NCBI GenBank assembly: GCA_028278465.1
Contig: JANQEF010000158.1
Span: 1 to 12,107 of the forward strand
Length of the DNA stretch: 12,107 nt
Origin: Dehalococcoidia bacterium
GTDB taxonomy: Bacteria > Chloroflexota > Dehalococcoidia > Lucifugimonadales > Lucifugimonadaceae
Direction: 5' to 3'
Positions 1 through 8,400 of this stretch are shown in pieces. Numbering within the stretch: the stretch's first letter is position 1; every line of letters starts with the position of its first letter. A program made the position numbers and the translations under genes. Under the pieces are notes generated by a model. The model worked only from the letters and a program-made list of their open reading frames with translations. It made no database searches and was not told the origin of the DNA.

Positions 1-3000
1 TTCCGCTGCTGCGTCCGTTCGTACAGCAGTGCATCGACGAGGCGACCGCAGCGGCCGGTGGCGCTGGCGGAAGCGGCGGGACCGGCGGCGCGAACGGCGA
101 GATAACACTGACCTGGGTCGACTTCGTCAGCGACAAGGTCGGACCGGGCACCGACCCGAACTCTAACGGCTCGCCGGACGGCCACTTCCAGGTCGACCTG
201 AACCTTTCCAGCGCAAAGACCGTCACCGATATCAGGCTGTTCAGCAGCAACGAGAGCGGCACGCCAACCGGCCAGTACTGGGACAACGACCCCACCAACG
301 GCTGGTGGATCCTGGGCGTCTTCAGGAGCGGGGCTCGCCTGAACCCTTCGGACGCCACACTGAACGACCGGGTGCTGAGCACTGCCACCTACCAGATCTA
401 TGGCCAGTCGACCAGCGGCACGTTCGGGCTTGGCCAGCGCTATTCCGTGCGAGTCCAGTTCAGCGACACGACCACTCGCACCGCTTCCACGACTATCGGC
501 GGCACCAGTCCGACCTCGCTGGTTTCTGTCGAGTGGATCGGCATCAACGACGACAAGGTCGGCGCAGGCCGCAACGCCGGACCGAACGGCAACAACGACG
601 CCCGCTTCCGCGTCTCGCTCAACTCGGGCGGCCCAAAGACGGTGAGCGACGTGCGCCTTTTCTCTATCAATGAGGACGGCGTTCCCACGGGCCAGTACTG
701 GGACACGGACCCGACCAACGGCTGGTGGGTGCTTGGGACGTTCCGGGAGGACGTGCGGCTGAACCCGGTCGACGTGGCGTTGAACGACCCGATTAACGGG
801 GCTGCGACCTATCACATCTACGCTGAGCCAAGCTTCGGCACGTTCCAGCTTGGGCAGCACTACGCGGTCCGGGTCACCTTCGCCGACCTGACGTTTGCCG
901 AGGGCAGGACGGTGATCGGCTCGACCGTCGGCGATTCGACGGCAACGCTGACGTGGATCGGGCTGGAGGACGACAGGGTCGGCACTGGCAGTGACCCGGA
1001 TGCGGACGGCGTCCCGGATGGCCACTTCCAGATCGATCTCGAGACGATGGGTCCGAAGACGGTCTCTGAGATCAGGCTTTTCAGCATCAGCAGCGAGGAG
1101 GTGCCGACGGGCCAGTACTGGGACACGACCCTGAACGGCTGGTGGATCCTGGGCGTGTACCGCGACGGCAACCGCCTAAACCCGACCGATGAGGCGATCG
1201 AGGACATCCTGCCAGCGGCGGGCGAGTACGAGTACCAGGTCTACGGCCAGTCGCGGCCCGGCGTGTTCGGTGTCGGGCATGAGTACAAGGTACTGATCAC
1301 GTTTAGCGATCAGACAATTGCCGAGGCGAAGACGATCGTGGCAACGACGGGCGGCGCAGGTTCGGGGGGCACTGGCGGAAGCGGTGGTACGGGAGGAACC
1401 GGCGGCGACACGGGTGGAACAGGTGGCGCCGGTGGCGGCACGGGTGGTGGCTCCGGAACACCGAGCGGCGAAGTCACAGCGACGCTCAGCTGGGCCGGAG
1501 AGCGCGTCGATCGCGTCGGCCCCGGCTCGAATGGCAGCCCGAACGGCACCAACGACGGACAGCTGCATCTCGTACTGGACCTGCCCGCTCCGAAAACGGT
1601 CAGCTACATCGTCATGGAGGCCCACGACTCGGAAGGACGCAGGATCGGAGTCTGGGACACCACGCCTGGCAACTGGTGGATCCTGGGTGTGGTCAAAGAA
1701 GGCCGGCTCCTGAACCCCACCGACTCCGAAATCGCCGACCCGGTCGATGGCACCGTCCTCTACCAGCTGTTCGCCGAGCCCGCGGCGACAACGTTCGATC
1801 GCGGCCAGACGTACGAGGTTACGGTCGAGTTCAGCGATCAGACGTCGACCACAGCGATGACCACCTACAGGGCGGGCGGCAGCATCGCAGCCGGCCTGAA
1901 GTGGATAGACCGCGCCGAAGACCGGGTTGGAATCAACGCCGATGGGACTCCAAACGGGAGAAACGACGCCCAGTGGGAGGCGACTCTGTTCCCGTCCGGG
2001 ACTGCGAGGACCGTCACGGACATTCGCCTCTTCAGCGCCGGCGACAAGGACGAGCCGACCGGGGAGTACTGGGACACGGTGCCGAACTTGTGGTGGATTC
2101 TCGGCGTCTACAGGGACGGCGTGAGGCTGAACCCTGTGGACGGCCGGCTCAACGACCTGGTTACCGATGATGCAACTTACCGCCTGTTCGCCGATGCCCC
2201 TCCGGGGACGTTCGAGCCCGGGGCCAGGTACGGGATCCTGTACGTGTTCAGCGACGGCTCCTCCTTCGATGTGGTGACCCAGGTCCCGGCCGATGCCGGT
2301 ACCGGAGGAGGCAGCGGGACAGGCGGAGGAACGGGCACTGGTGGAACTGGTGGCACCGGGACAGGTGGAACTGGAGGCGCAGGCACGGGAGGCACTGGTG
2401 GCACGGGAACTGGCACCGGCGACACGACGGGCGGGACCGGCACCGCCGCTGGCGAAGCCACACTCACACTCAGCTGGGTCGGCGTCATCGAAGACCAGGT
2501 TGGCACCTTCGGCTCCGCCACAGCCAACGGAAACAACGACGGTCAGCTGCAAGTCACCCTTGACGTCACCACGCCCAAGACCGTCAGCGCCATCACCCTC
2601 GAAAGCAAGCCTTCGCGCGACGGCCGAGCGACCGGCACATGGGACACCGTTCCCGGCTTCCCGTGGTGGATCCTGGGCGTCGAGAAGAACGGCTCGCGCC
2701 TGAACCCGACAGATCAGAACATCACCGATGCCGTAGCCACGACCGCCACCTACCAGGTCTTCGCAGAGCCGAACCAGGGAGCGTTCGAAGAGGGCAAGTT
2801 CTACACCGTGACGGTCGAGTTCGACGACAACACGACGATCGCACACACGATTCCGCATGGAGCGACCGCAGGGACAGGCGGCCAGACCGGCACAGGCGAG
2901 ACGGGCGGAGCAGGGACCGGAACCGGCGCTCCGACCGATCCTCCGCAGCAACAGCCACAGCCGCAACCCGGCCCGAACAGCCCCCAGCTTGCGGCTGGCG

Positions 3001-3569
3001 GACGCACAGTCCCGGTCGGCGGCTCGGTCTCCGTGCCCGTCACGCTCACAGGCGCTAGCAACATCGGCGCCATGAACTTCTCCATCAACTACGACCCGTC
3101 CGTGATCCGGGTCGACAATGTCGTGGTCGGCGACCTGATCAGGGGCTCGCTCTTCCTCGCAAACACAGACGACCCCGGCGTGATCAGGTTCGGTGTCGCC
3201 GTACAGTCGGGCGGCGTCATCAGCAGGTCAGGCCCGGTCGCCCACATCGAGGTCACCGCGGTCGGCAGCCAGGGCGATGCAACCTCTCTCACCTTCAGCG
3301 ATCTGTTCGTCGCCGACCTGAGCAGCAACCAGGTGGCGGTCAATGTGGTCGGCGGCCTGGTCTCGACTGAGCGTCAGTCGGCCGGTGACCACGATGGCGA
3401 CGGCTGCATCACGTACCGGGATGCGCTGGCGGCGTTGCAGATGTCGGTCGGTCAGCTCCCCGAGAGCCTGAACCTGGACCGGGATGGCGATGGCCGGATC
3501 ACGGCGGAGGATGCGCGGCTGCTGCTGGCTGAGGCGGTGGCGAGCATCGGGAGGTGCCAGAACGGATGA
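1..3569 (+). CDS. Large secreted repeat protein with C-terminal cohesin and dockerin (5' partial)
   Basis: The frame is open from the left edge (first full codon at base 3), so about 1188 C-terminal residues are visible and the true start lies outside. Order seen: a short Gly-rich linker; three modules (102-521, 522-941, 942-1349); a Gly/Thr linker; two modules (1479-1889, 1890-2294); a second Gly/Thr linker; a sixth module (2463-2870); a Gly/Thr then Pro/Gln linker; a cohesin-like beta-sandwich (about 2982-3362) with the family-like run NIGAMNFSINYDPSVI; and a type I dockerin (3387-3560) with two calcium loops, DHDGDGCITYRD and DRDGDGRITAED. Low-complexity linkers and calcium-binding modules indicate an extracellular protein. 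I do not recognise the six-fold module, and no catalytic domain is visible, so the role may be structural or adhesive. The 17-codon ORF and a membrane-anchored cohesin follow directly, suggesting an operon. The open frame and the dockerin are certain or nearly so; the function is not. Confidence 0.95.
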   Translation, partial: PLLRPFVQQCIDEATAAAGGAGGSGGTGGANGEITLTWVDFVSDKVGPGTDPNSNGSPDGHFQVDLNLSSAKTVTDIRLFSSNESGTPTGQYWDNDPTNGWWILGVFRSGARLNPSDATLNDRVLSTATYQIYGQSTSGTFGLGQRYSVRVQFSDTTTRTASTTIGGTSPTSLVSVEWIGINDDKVGAGRNAGPNGNNDARFRVSLNSGGPKTVSDVRLFSINEDGVPTGQYWDTDPTNGWWVLGTFREDVRLNPVDVALNDPINGAATYHIYAEPSFGTFQLGQHYAVRVTFADLTFAEGRTVIGSTVGDSTATLTWIGLEDDRVGTGSDPDADGVPDGHFQIDLETMGPKTVSEIRLFSISSEEVPTGQYWDTTLNGWWILGVYRDGNRLNPTDEAIEDILPAAGEYEYQVYGQSRPGVFGVGHEYKVLITFSDQTIAEAKTIVATTGGAGSGGTGGSGGTGGTGGDTGGTGGAGGGTGGGSGTPSGEVTATLSWAGERVDRVGPGSNGSPNGTNDGQLHLVLDLPAPKTVSYIVMEAHDSEGRRIGVWDTTPGNWWILGVVKEGRLLNPTDSEIADPVDGTVLYQLFAEPAATTFDRGQTYEVTVEFSDQTSTTAMTTYRAGGSIAAGLKWIDRAEDRVGINADGTPNGRNDAQWEATLFPSGTARTVTDIRLFSAGDKDEPTGEYWDTVPNLWWILGVYRDGVRLNPVDGRLNDLVTDDATYRLFADAPPGTFEPGARYGILYVFSDGSSFDVVTQVPADAGTGGGSGTGGGTGTGGTGGTGTGGTGGAGTGGTGGTGTGTGDTTGGTGTAAGEATLTLSWVGVIEDQVGTFGSATANGNNDGQLQVTLDVTTPKTVSAITLESKPSRDGRATGTWDTVPGFPWWILGVEKNGSRLNPTDQNITDAVATTATYQVFAEPNQGAFEEGKFYTVTVEFDDNTTIAHTIPHGATAGTGGQTGTGETGGAGTGTGAPTDPPQQQPQPQPGPNSPQLAAGGRTVPVGGSVSVPVTLTGASNIGAMNFSINYDPSVIRVDNVVVGDLIRGSLFLANTDDPGVIRFGVAVQSGGVISRSGPVAHIEVTAVGSQGDATSLTFSDLFVADLSSNQVAVNVVGGLVSTERQSAGDHDGDGCITYRDALAALQMSVGQLPESLNLDRDGDGRITAEDARLLLAEAVASIGRCQNG
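1350..1472 (+). repeat. Gly/Thr-rich linker-coding repeat 1
   Basis: About 41 codons of GGT/GTG-type low-complexity sequence (patterns such as GGTGGSGGTGG) between modules 3 and 4 of the large protein. The codons vary (ggc, ggt, gga, ggg), so the amino-acid pattern is conserved more than the DNA. It probably forms a flexible extracellular spacer. Confidence 0.85.
2295..2456 (+). repeat. Gly/Thr-rich linker-coding repeat 2
   Basis: About 54 codons of Gly/Thr repeats (GTGGTGGTGTGG-like) between modules 5 and 6. Composition matches linker 1 and the shorter linkers at about 60-98 and 2871-2935. The last of these passes into a Pro/Gln-rich segment (QQQPQPQPGP) before the cohesin-like domain. Confidence 0.85.
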
Positions 3570-3619
3570 GCGCGGCGATGCCAGATAGCGTGCGCAGCAT
3601 GCGGGAGATGGTCAGATGA
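3566..3619 (+). CDS. 17-residue ORF bridging two genes by ATGA overlaps
   Basis: The ORF reads MSAAMPDSVRSMREMVR. Its ATG (3566-3568) overlaps the TGA of the large protein (3567-3569), and its own TGA (3617-3619) overlaps the ATG of the downstream cohesin gene (3616-3618). A strong Shine-Dalgarno-like GGGAGGTG (3549-3556) lies 9 bases upstream. The arrangement would let ribosomes terminate and restart across the 46-base gap, coupling expression of the two cohesin-bearing proteins. The peptide has no recognisable domain and may matter only through being translated. It could also be chance, because an ORF of this length is not statistically significant on its own. Confidence 0.4.
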   Translation: MSAAMPDSVRSMREMVR

Positions 3620-4134
3620 GACCTGTGCTGGCTATAGTCGCGCTTGCGGTGATCATTACCGCCGTCGTGATCATCCTCCTCGCCACGAGCACATTCGGCG
3701 GCACTGACGAAGCGGAGGATCCCGGGACTGGCGACGTCGGCGAGTTGACGCTTGTGGTGCCGATCGAGATTTCCGGCGCAGAGCAGGTTGGCGGACTGCA
3801 ACTGGAGCTTCTCTACAACGAGTCGGTGCTGCAGTTCGAGAGCGCTGCGGCAGGCTCGCTGGCGCAGAACGCCCTGCTGGAGACGGACGGCAGCACTCCG
3901 GGCACACTGCGTGTTGGCCTGGTCGATGCGGCGGGGATCAACGGCGACGGAGCGCTGGTTAACGTGACCTTTGAGGTTGTGGCCGCTTCCGGCCCGTTCC
4001 CGTCCGCGCTGGGCCTGGCGAACGTGGAGGTCTCGGACGTCAACCTGCGCGACCTCGTGGTGACCCCGAACGATGGTGCAGTGAGCAGCCCCGACCTTGC
4101 CGTGTCTGCACCCGGCCTTGACCTGTCCAACTAA
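3616..4134 (+). CDS. Membrane-anchored cohesin-like protein
   Basis: The 172-residue product has an uncleaved-looking N-terminal hydrophobic anchor (residues 4-24), a short acidic Gly-containing spacer (about 28-42) and a cohesin-like domain (about 42-157). Family-like features are VGGLQLELLYNESVLQF, the strand TLRVGLVDAAG and the closing LVNVTFEVVA. There is no cysteine, so it is not a lipoprotein. The start is supported by GGGAG at 3603-3607, 8 bases upstream. Its domain resembles the cohesin-like domain at the end of the preceding protein. Cohesins bind dockerins, so this protein could hold the dockerin of its neighbour at the cell surface; that partnership is inferred from adjacency only. 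It has no dockerin of its own and ends about 48 bases before the convergent nitrilase gene. Confidence 0.85.
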   Translation: MRPVLAIVALAVIITAVVIILLATSTFGGTDEAEDPGTGDVGELTLVVPIEISGAEQVGGLQLELLYNESVLQFESAAAGSLAQNALLETDGSTPGTLRVGLVDAAGINGDGALVNVTFEVVAASGPFPSALGLANVEVSDVNLRDLVVTPNDGAVSSPDLAVSAPGLDLSN

Positions 4135-4182
4135 GCGGCGCGGCGCCCGGCGGCGAACGCCTTGCAGTCAGGCGCCGGACGC

Positions 4183-5187
4183 CTAAGAGCCCAGGACCTC
4201 ACTGATCGCCGAGTCCTCGGCCTGTGCGCCGTTCGTTGCGTGCGACGCGTCGGGCGGCGAGTCGACGTAGGTGACGCGCGGGTTCTTGCGGCGGTCAACC
4301 CGCAGATCGAACACATCGGGCCGGGAGTAGTGGCCACCAACGTCGCGGCCCATCTTCGCCGCGCTGACCGCCTGCAGCGATATTGTGTGGCTGACGATGC
4401 TCTCGACACCGTCTTCGCCGCTGGCCACGAGCTGGCCGTTGGGATCGACGATGCAGCTCCCGCCCACGTGCTGCACGCCACTCTCGTGTAATGAGTGGTA
4501 CTTCTCGGGCACGTCATCATGAATACGGATTGCGCCCGCGGCGATCACGTAGCAGCCCGCCTGGACGGCGAACGCCCGTGACAGGATCTCGCCTTTGCTC
4601 ACCTCGTTGACCGCCGGCCACGCAGACACGTGCACCTGCGTGCCCTGCGCCATGAGGGTGTAGCCGGGCAGCATCATGATGTGCTCGAAGCAGTTGAGGC
4701 CGCTGATCCGCGCGTAGCCACGGTCGTGCACACGCAGCCCCGAGCCATCACCTTCGCCCCACACCGTTCGCTCGCTGCCGGTGGGCTTCAACTTGCGGTG
4801 GCGACCCAGAATCTCCCCTTCGCTGCTGATGAATATCAGCGTGGCGTATGTCGTGCCTGCGGTGTGCGGGTCCTTCTCGACGACGCCTATCACAACGTCC
4901 GTGCCGGCGTTGCGCGCCGCCTCGCACAGGGCATCGGTTTCCGGGCCCGGGATGTCGATGGCGTTAGCCAGGTAATCGGCGCGTGCCTCCCGGGCCAGCT
5001 GCGATACAGGGTCGCCATGGAAGAACGGATAGCCGGGCAGCCACGTCTCACCGAACCCGAGGATTCGCACGTCGGATTCGCCGGCTTCCTTGATGACGGT
5101 GCAGGCCTTCTCGGTGGAGCGAACTTTGTCCAGATGGAACGACCTTGATTGAGCCGCGCCGATCTTGAACTCCTGGAACTCGGTCAT
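4183..5187 (-). CDS. Nitrilase (carbon-nitrogen hydrolase superfamily)
   Basis: The 334-residue product has the size and motifs of a true nitrilase, which converts nitriles to carboxylic acids plus ammonia in the cytoplasm. The catalytic triad is visible: Glu47 in GFGETWLPGYP, Lys132 in RHRKLKPTGSER and Cys166 in ISGLNCFEH. The C-terminal signature VGGHYSRPDVF, typical of the nitrilase branch, is also present. The start is supported by AGAGGAGA about 6 bases before the ATG. The Asp/Ser/Ala-rich tail after about residue 310 is poorly structured. The gene is convergent with the cohesin gene and divergent from the large LuxR-type regulator, a natural candidate controller. Aliphatic, aromatic or cyanide-type substrate preference cannot be read from the sequence, and an amidase of the same superfamily is less likely given the LNCFEH context. 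Confidence 0.93.
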   Translation of the reverse strand: MTEFQEFKIGAAQSRSFHLDKVRSTEKACTVIKEAGESDVRILGFGETWLPGYPFFHGDPVSQLAREARADYLANAIDIPGPETDALCEAARNAGTDVVIGVVEKDPHTAGTTYATLIFISSEGEILGRHRKLKPTGSERTVWGEGDGSGLRVHDRGYARISGLNCFEHIMMLPGYTLMAQGTQVHVSAWPAVNEVSKGEILSRAFAVQAGCYVIAAGAIRIHDDVPEKYHSLHESGVQHVGGSCIVDPNGQLVASGEDGVESIVSHTISLQAVSAAKMGRDVGGHYSRPDVFDLRVDRRKNPRVTYVDSPPDASHATNGAQAEDSAISEVLGS

Positions 5188-5241
5188 ATCCGGTCTCCTC
5201 TCTGCGCAGGCAGATCGTTCCGCGTCGATCGGACGTGGAGA

Positions 5242-5270
5242 AACTTACGCCACACGGAAAGCACGGGCAA
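5242..5270 (-). promoter_or_regulatory. Putative nitrilase promoter
   Basis: On the minus strand, TTGCCC (5270-5265) and TAAGTT (5247-5242) are separated by exactly 17 bases. The -35 box matches 4 of 6 consensus bases and the -10 only 3 of 6. The predicted leader is about 45-50 bases. A weak -10 box would fit an activator-dependent promoter; this is inference. Confidence 0.35.
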
Positions 5271-5281
5271 GTTCGCTACGG

Positions 5282-5297
5282 TAAGCAGCTTAAGCAG
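5282..5297. promoter_or_regulatory. Direct repeat TAAGCAG x2 in divergent region
   Basis: TAAGCAG occurs at 5282-5288 and 5291-5297, a 9-base period close to one helical turn, just upstream of the putative nitrilase -35 box. It is a candidate regulator site but short enough to be chance. Confidence 0.25.
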
Positions 5298-5302
5298 GTA
5301 GT

Positions 5303-5317
5303 GTTTCGACGCGAAAC
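5303..5317. promoter_or_regulatory. Inverted repeat GTTTCG-acg-CGAAAC
   Basis: Perfect 6-base arms with a 3-base centre, about 70-80 bases upstream of the predicted nitrilase transcription start. The position suits an activator operator for the divergent LuxR-family regulator, though binding is not shown by sequence alone. Confidence 0.4.
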
Positions 5318-5333
5318 CGTCTTCACAGCTATT

Positions 5334-5349
5334 GCCAGCGTATGCTGGC
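5334..5349. promoter_or_regulatory. Inverted repeat GCCAGC-gtat-GCTGGC
   Basis: Perfect 6-base arms with a 4-base centre, 17 bases beyond the previous inverted repeat. The arm sequence differs from that of the other repeat, so the two may serve different proteins or the two different DNA-binding domains of the neighbouring regulator. Confidence 0.4.
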
Positions 5350-5367
5350 GTTTAAGTCCAGCCCGAA

Positions 5368-5381
5368 GTCCGGCGCCGGAC
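5368..5381. promoter_or_regulatory. Perfect 14-base palindrome GTCCGGCGCCGGAC
   Basis: An uninterrupted palindrome about 80 bases before the regulator's ATG. It could be an operator for autoregulation or a hairpin in the regulator leader. High GC raises the chance rate of such palindromes. Confidence 0.35.
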
Positions 5382-5459
5382 CACCAGAATGCGATGGCCT
5401 AAACTGGCGATTCGAATTATCCGTACAGTTTGTGGTCGATTCAGGCAGGCACCGGCGAG

Positions 5460-8400
5460 ATGGACCAACGGTTACGGCAGAGGCTACTTGTCGAGCTACT
5501 GGAGAACGCCGCGGCTCCTGTCAGTTCCGCCCGGCTCGCTGCTGAGCTTACCGTCAGCCAGCGCACCATCCACAACGACCTCCGGTCACTGAAGGCGCTC
5601 GGCGTCAACGTGCAGACTGCGCTCGGCAGGCAGGGCGGGTTCTGGATCCCTCGACAGCCTGGCCCGGGAGATGCGACGCCGGGCGGGAACCGCTCATCTG
5701 AAAGGCGAGTCGGCGAACCGGCGTTTTCGCACCGGTCACACTTCGTCGGCCGTACCGGCGAGCTAGCCCGAGCCGAGATTGCCATCGGTCAAGTGCTATC
5801 CGGGACAGGACGGCTACTGCTGCTTTCCGGCGAGCCGGGGATCGGCAAGACGCGACTGTGCCAACAGGTGAGCGATCACGCACTCAGGCGTGGGCTGCGC
5901 GTGCTGTGGAGCCAGGCCTACGAGGACGGCGGCGCTCCGCCGCTCTGGCCATGGATCCAGGTACTCCGGTCGATCTCCAGCGAGGCGCCGCCGGAACTCG
6001 GCGAGACCACGAACGAACTGCTGGCGCAGATCACACCTGAGAAAGCAGCGACTCCGAGGGCCGCGCGGCGCCAGCAACACGAAGACTCCGAGACCGCCCG
6101 CTTCCGGCTCTTCGACGCCATCACCTCGTTCCTGCGCCGGGCCGCAGAGGACCAGCCGTTGGCGCTAGTGATCGAAGACCTGCAGTGGGCTGACGAGTCG
6201 ACGCTCAAGCTGCTCGAGTTCGTCAGCGCAGGCATCGCCAACTCAAAGGTGATGGTGCTCGGCACCTTCCGCAACACAGAGGTCAGGGGCGGCCACCCGC
6301 TCGACGACACGCTGGCGGTGGTCCGCAGGACGGACGTCTACGAGCACCTGCAGCTCGACACGTTGAGCCGGGGCGACGTGACTGAGCTGGTCGAGGAGGC
6401 GTTCGGTTCCAGCCTTGCCCCGGAAGTTGCCACATCGGTCTTCGACCGCAGCGAGGGCAACGCGCTTTTCGCCACCGAGATCGTCCGGCTGATGGTCCAC
6501 CAGGGCGCGGAAACGACGCAGGATCCGCTACCGCCGGGCGTGAAGCAGGTGATCCGCGACAGGCTGGGGCGCGTCTCCGGCAGGTGCGCACGACTGCTGA
6601 CGAACGCCGCCATCCTGGATACCGAGTTCGATATCGGCGTGCTGAGCGCACTCGATGAAGGCGATGACGCGGTCGCGTTCCTCGAGGCGGTAGACGAGGC
6701 GATGACGAACCGGCTGCTGGAAGAAGCCAGCCGCTCGGAGACGCTGCGGTTCAGTCACGGGCTGGTGCGGGAGACGCTGGTCGACGACTTTGGCAGGACC
6801 GATCTGGCGAAGATGCACGCCAGGGCCGCCGATGTGCTGGAGCGGCGCTACGGTGCTGTCACGGGTGAGAACGCCGCTGAACTCGCCAACCACCTGGGAG
6901 AGGCGCGGCCGCTCGTCGACGACTCGCGGTACGTAATGTGCCTGGTGATCGCAGGCAACTACGCGCTCGACTCGTTCGCTTTCACAGAGGCGCGTGTCCA
7001 CTTCGAAAAGGCCGTGGAGGTCGCGGGACGGGAAGCCATCAAAGAGGCGAAACACTTCGACGCAGCCTTCGGCCTCGCCAGGGCGCTGATGGCGTCCGGG
7101 GACCTGGACGCAATACAGGAAGGCGTTTACCTGCTCGATCGCGTCTTCACACAGGCGCTTGACAGAGGCGACATAGATAGGGCGATCGAGGTCGCATCGA
7201 TTCACGTACCTACTCCGGCCCAGCTCAAGGGCGTCGTCTCGGTGCTGGAGCGTGCGCTGAAGCTTGCGCCGCCCGGTTCGGCAACCGAGAGCCACCTGCT
7301 TTCCGAATACGCCGAGCACCTCTACTACGAGACCGCGGACGCAGCGGCTGCGAACGACGCTACGAGGCGTGCGATAGAGATCGCAGAGGCGCTGGACGAC
7401 GATCAGCTGCTGGCAGTGGCGCTCACCAAGTCGGTGTCGATAGCCACACACCAGGCGAACCTCCCGCGCGTCGTCGAGCTGGCCGAGCGCGCCGTGCAGA
7501 TCGGCGCCCGGGTCGGCAACGACTACTGCGTGGCACAGGCCGGATTCCACCTTGCCAGCAAGGGAGCGGCGCTCGGGCGGCCGGAGCAGTCGAAGCAGGT
7601 CGCCAGGCTGGCCGGTGAGGCAGCGTTGCGGGTCGGGCTGAACCGGCGCCACGGCGACTGCCAGTTCACGCTCGGCTTCATCGCGACGCTGACTGGCGAC
7701 TGGGAGACAGCGCGCCGGACATGGGACGAGATCATCGAAACCGACCCGCTGCCATCACGAGTGTTCCAGTTCATGGCGATCACCGGCTACCTGACCGGAG
7801 ACGACGAGACGGCCCGGTCGGCAGTCGACGAGCTGGTGAAGCTGGCGGAGCAGGCGACTGACGACCTGTTCATGACGCTGGGCGGAGTGATCGCCGGAGC
7901 GCTGCTGCTGAGATTCGAGGGAGACTCTGGCTACTCGACGCTTGCGAAGTCGTGGGGCGAGCTGCTGCTGGAGGGACCGGACACGAGCGAGCTGCTGCGC
8001 GAGGCGGCGACGGCGGCGCTGGGCTGGATAGCGGTCCTGGAGAATGATGAAAAGGCTGCAACGGCGTTCGCTGAGTATTTCGAGGGCGGGCGCACGCTGC
8101 CGATCGGCAGCATCGAGACGGTGAACTCGGGGCATGTGCTGGCGATGCTGCACCGGGTGACCGGCGACTTCGAACGAGCGGCCGACCGCTTTGAGCAGAC
8201 CGCCGGGTTCCTGCGCTCGGCCGGCTACCGGCCGGAGCTGGCACTGGTGCTGGCCGACCACGCGGAGCTGCTGCTGGAGCTTGACGGACCCAGGGAACGG
8301 CAGCTGGCTTCCGAGCACGTCAGCGAGGCGTCGGAGATCGCTGGATCGCTCGGAATGACGCCGCTGGCGGAGCGGCTGAGCGAACTGACGGCCGTATTGA

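Larger units (their letters stand above)
102..2870 (+). repeat. Six diverged copies of a ~136-140 residue protein module
   Basis: Each copy begins with a strand like TLTWIG and continues with D-x-VG, an Asn/Asp-Gly loop, a (P)KTV segment, a Trp-Asp-Thr stretch, the hallmark WWILGV (one copy has WWVLGT), an LNP box, a Tyr-rich strand and a final VxFxD strand. Units start near 102, 522, 942, 1479, 1890 and 2463. Units 1 and 2 are exactly 420 bases each and directly abut. Units 1, 2, 3 and 5 carry PTG(Q/E)YWD, while units 4 and 6 carry a shorter G-x-WDT version and an altered central strand, so there are two subtypes. The 14-base string TGGTGGATCCTGGG is identical in units 1, 3, 4 and 6, but elsewhere codons have drifted, so these are old duplications. 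The family is not known to me. Confidence 0.9.

Noticed and set aside
2295..2456. Gly/Thr linker DNA as a phase-variable slippage tract
   Set aside because: Codons vary from unit to unit, so no exact short tandem repeat is long enough for frequent slippage.
1176..2966. Long minus-strand open frame (596 codons) inside the repeat gene
   Set aside because: It is antisense to a strongly supported coding frame with repeated domain structure. Long antisense frames are expected in GC-rich codon-biased DNA, and its translation is Arg/Cys/Gly-rich without motifs.
4170..4184. Hairpin AGGCG-ccgga-CGCCT between convergent genes as terminator
   Set aside because: The stem is only 5 bases with no T-run on either strand and overlaps the nitrilase stop codon, so it is too weak to annotate.
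6528..7652. Minus-strand open frame of 374 codons
   Set aside because: Antisense to the TPR-like region of the regulator, with no recognisable domain and no ribosome-binding site.
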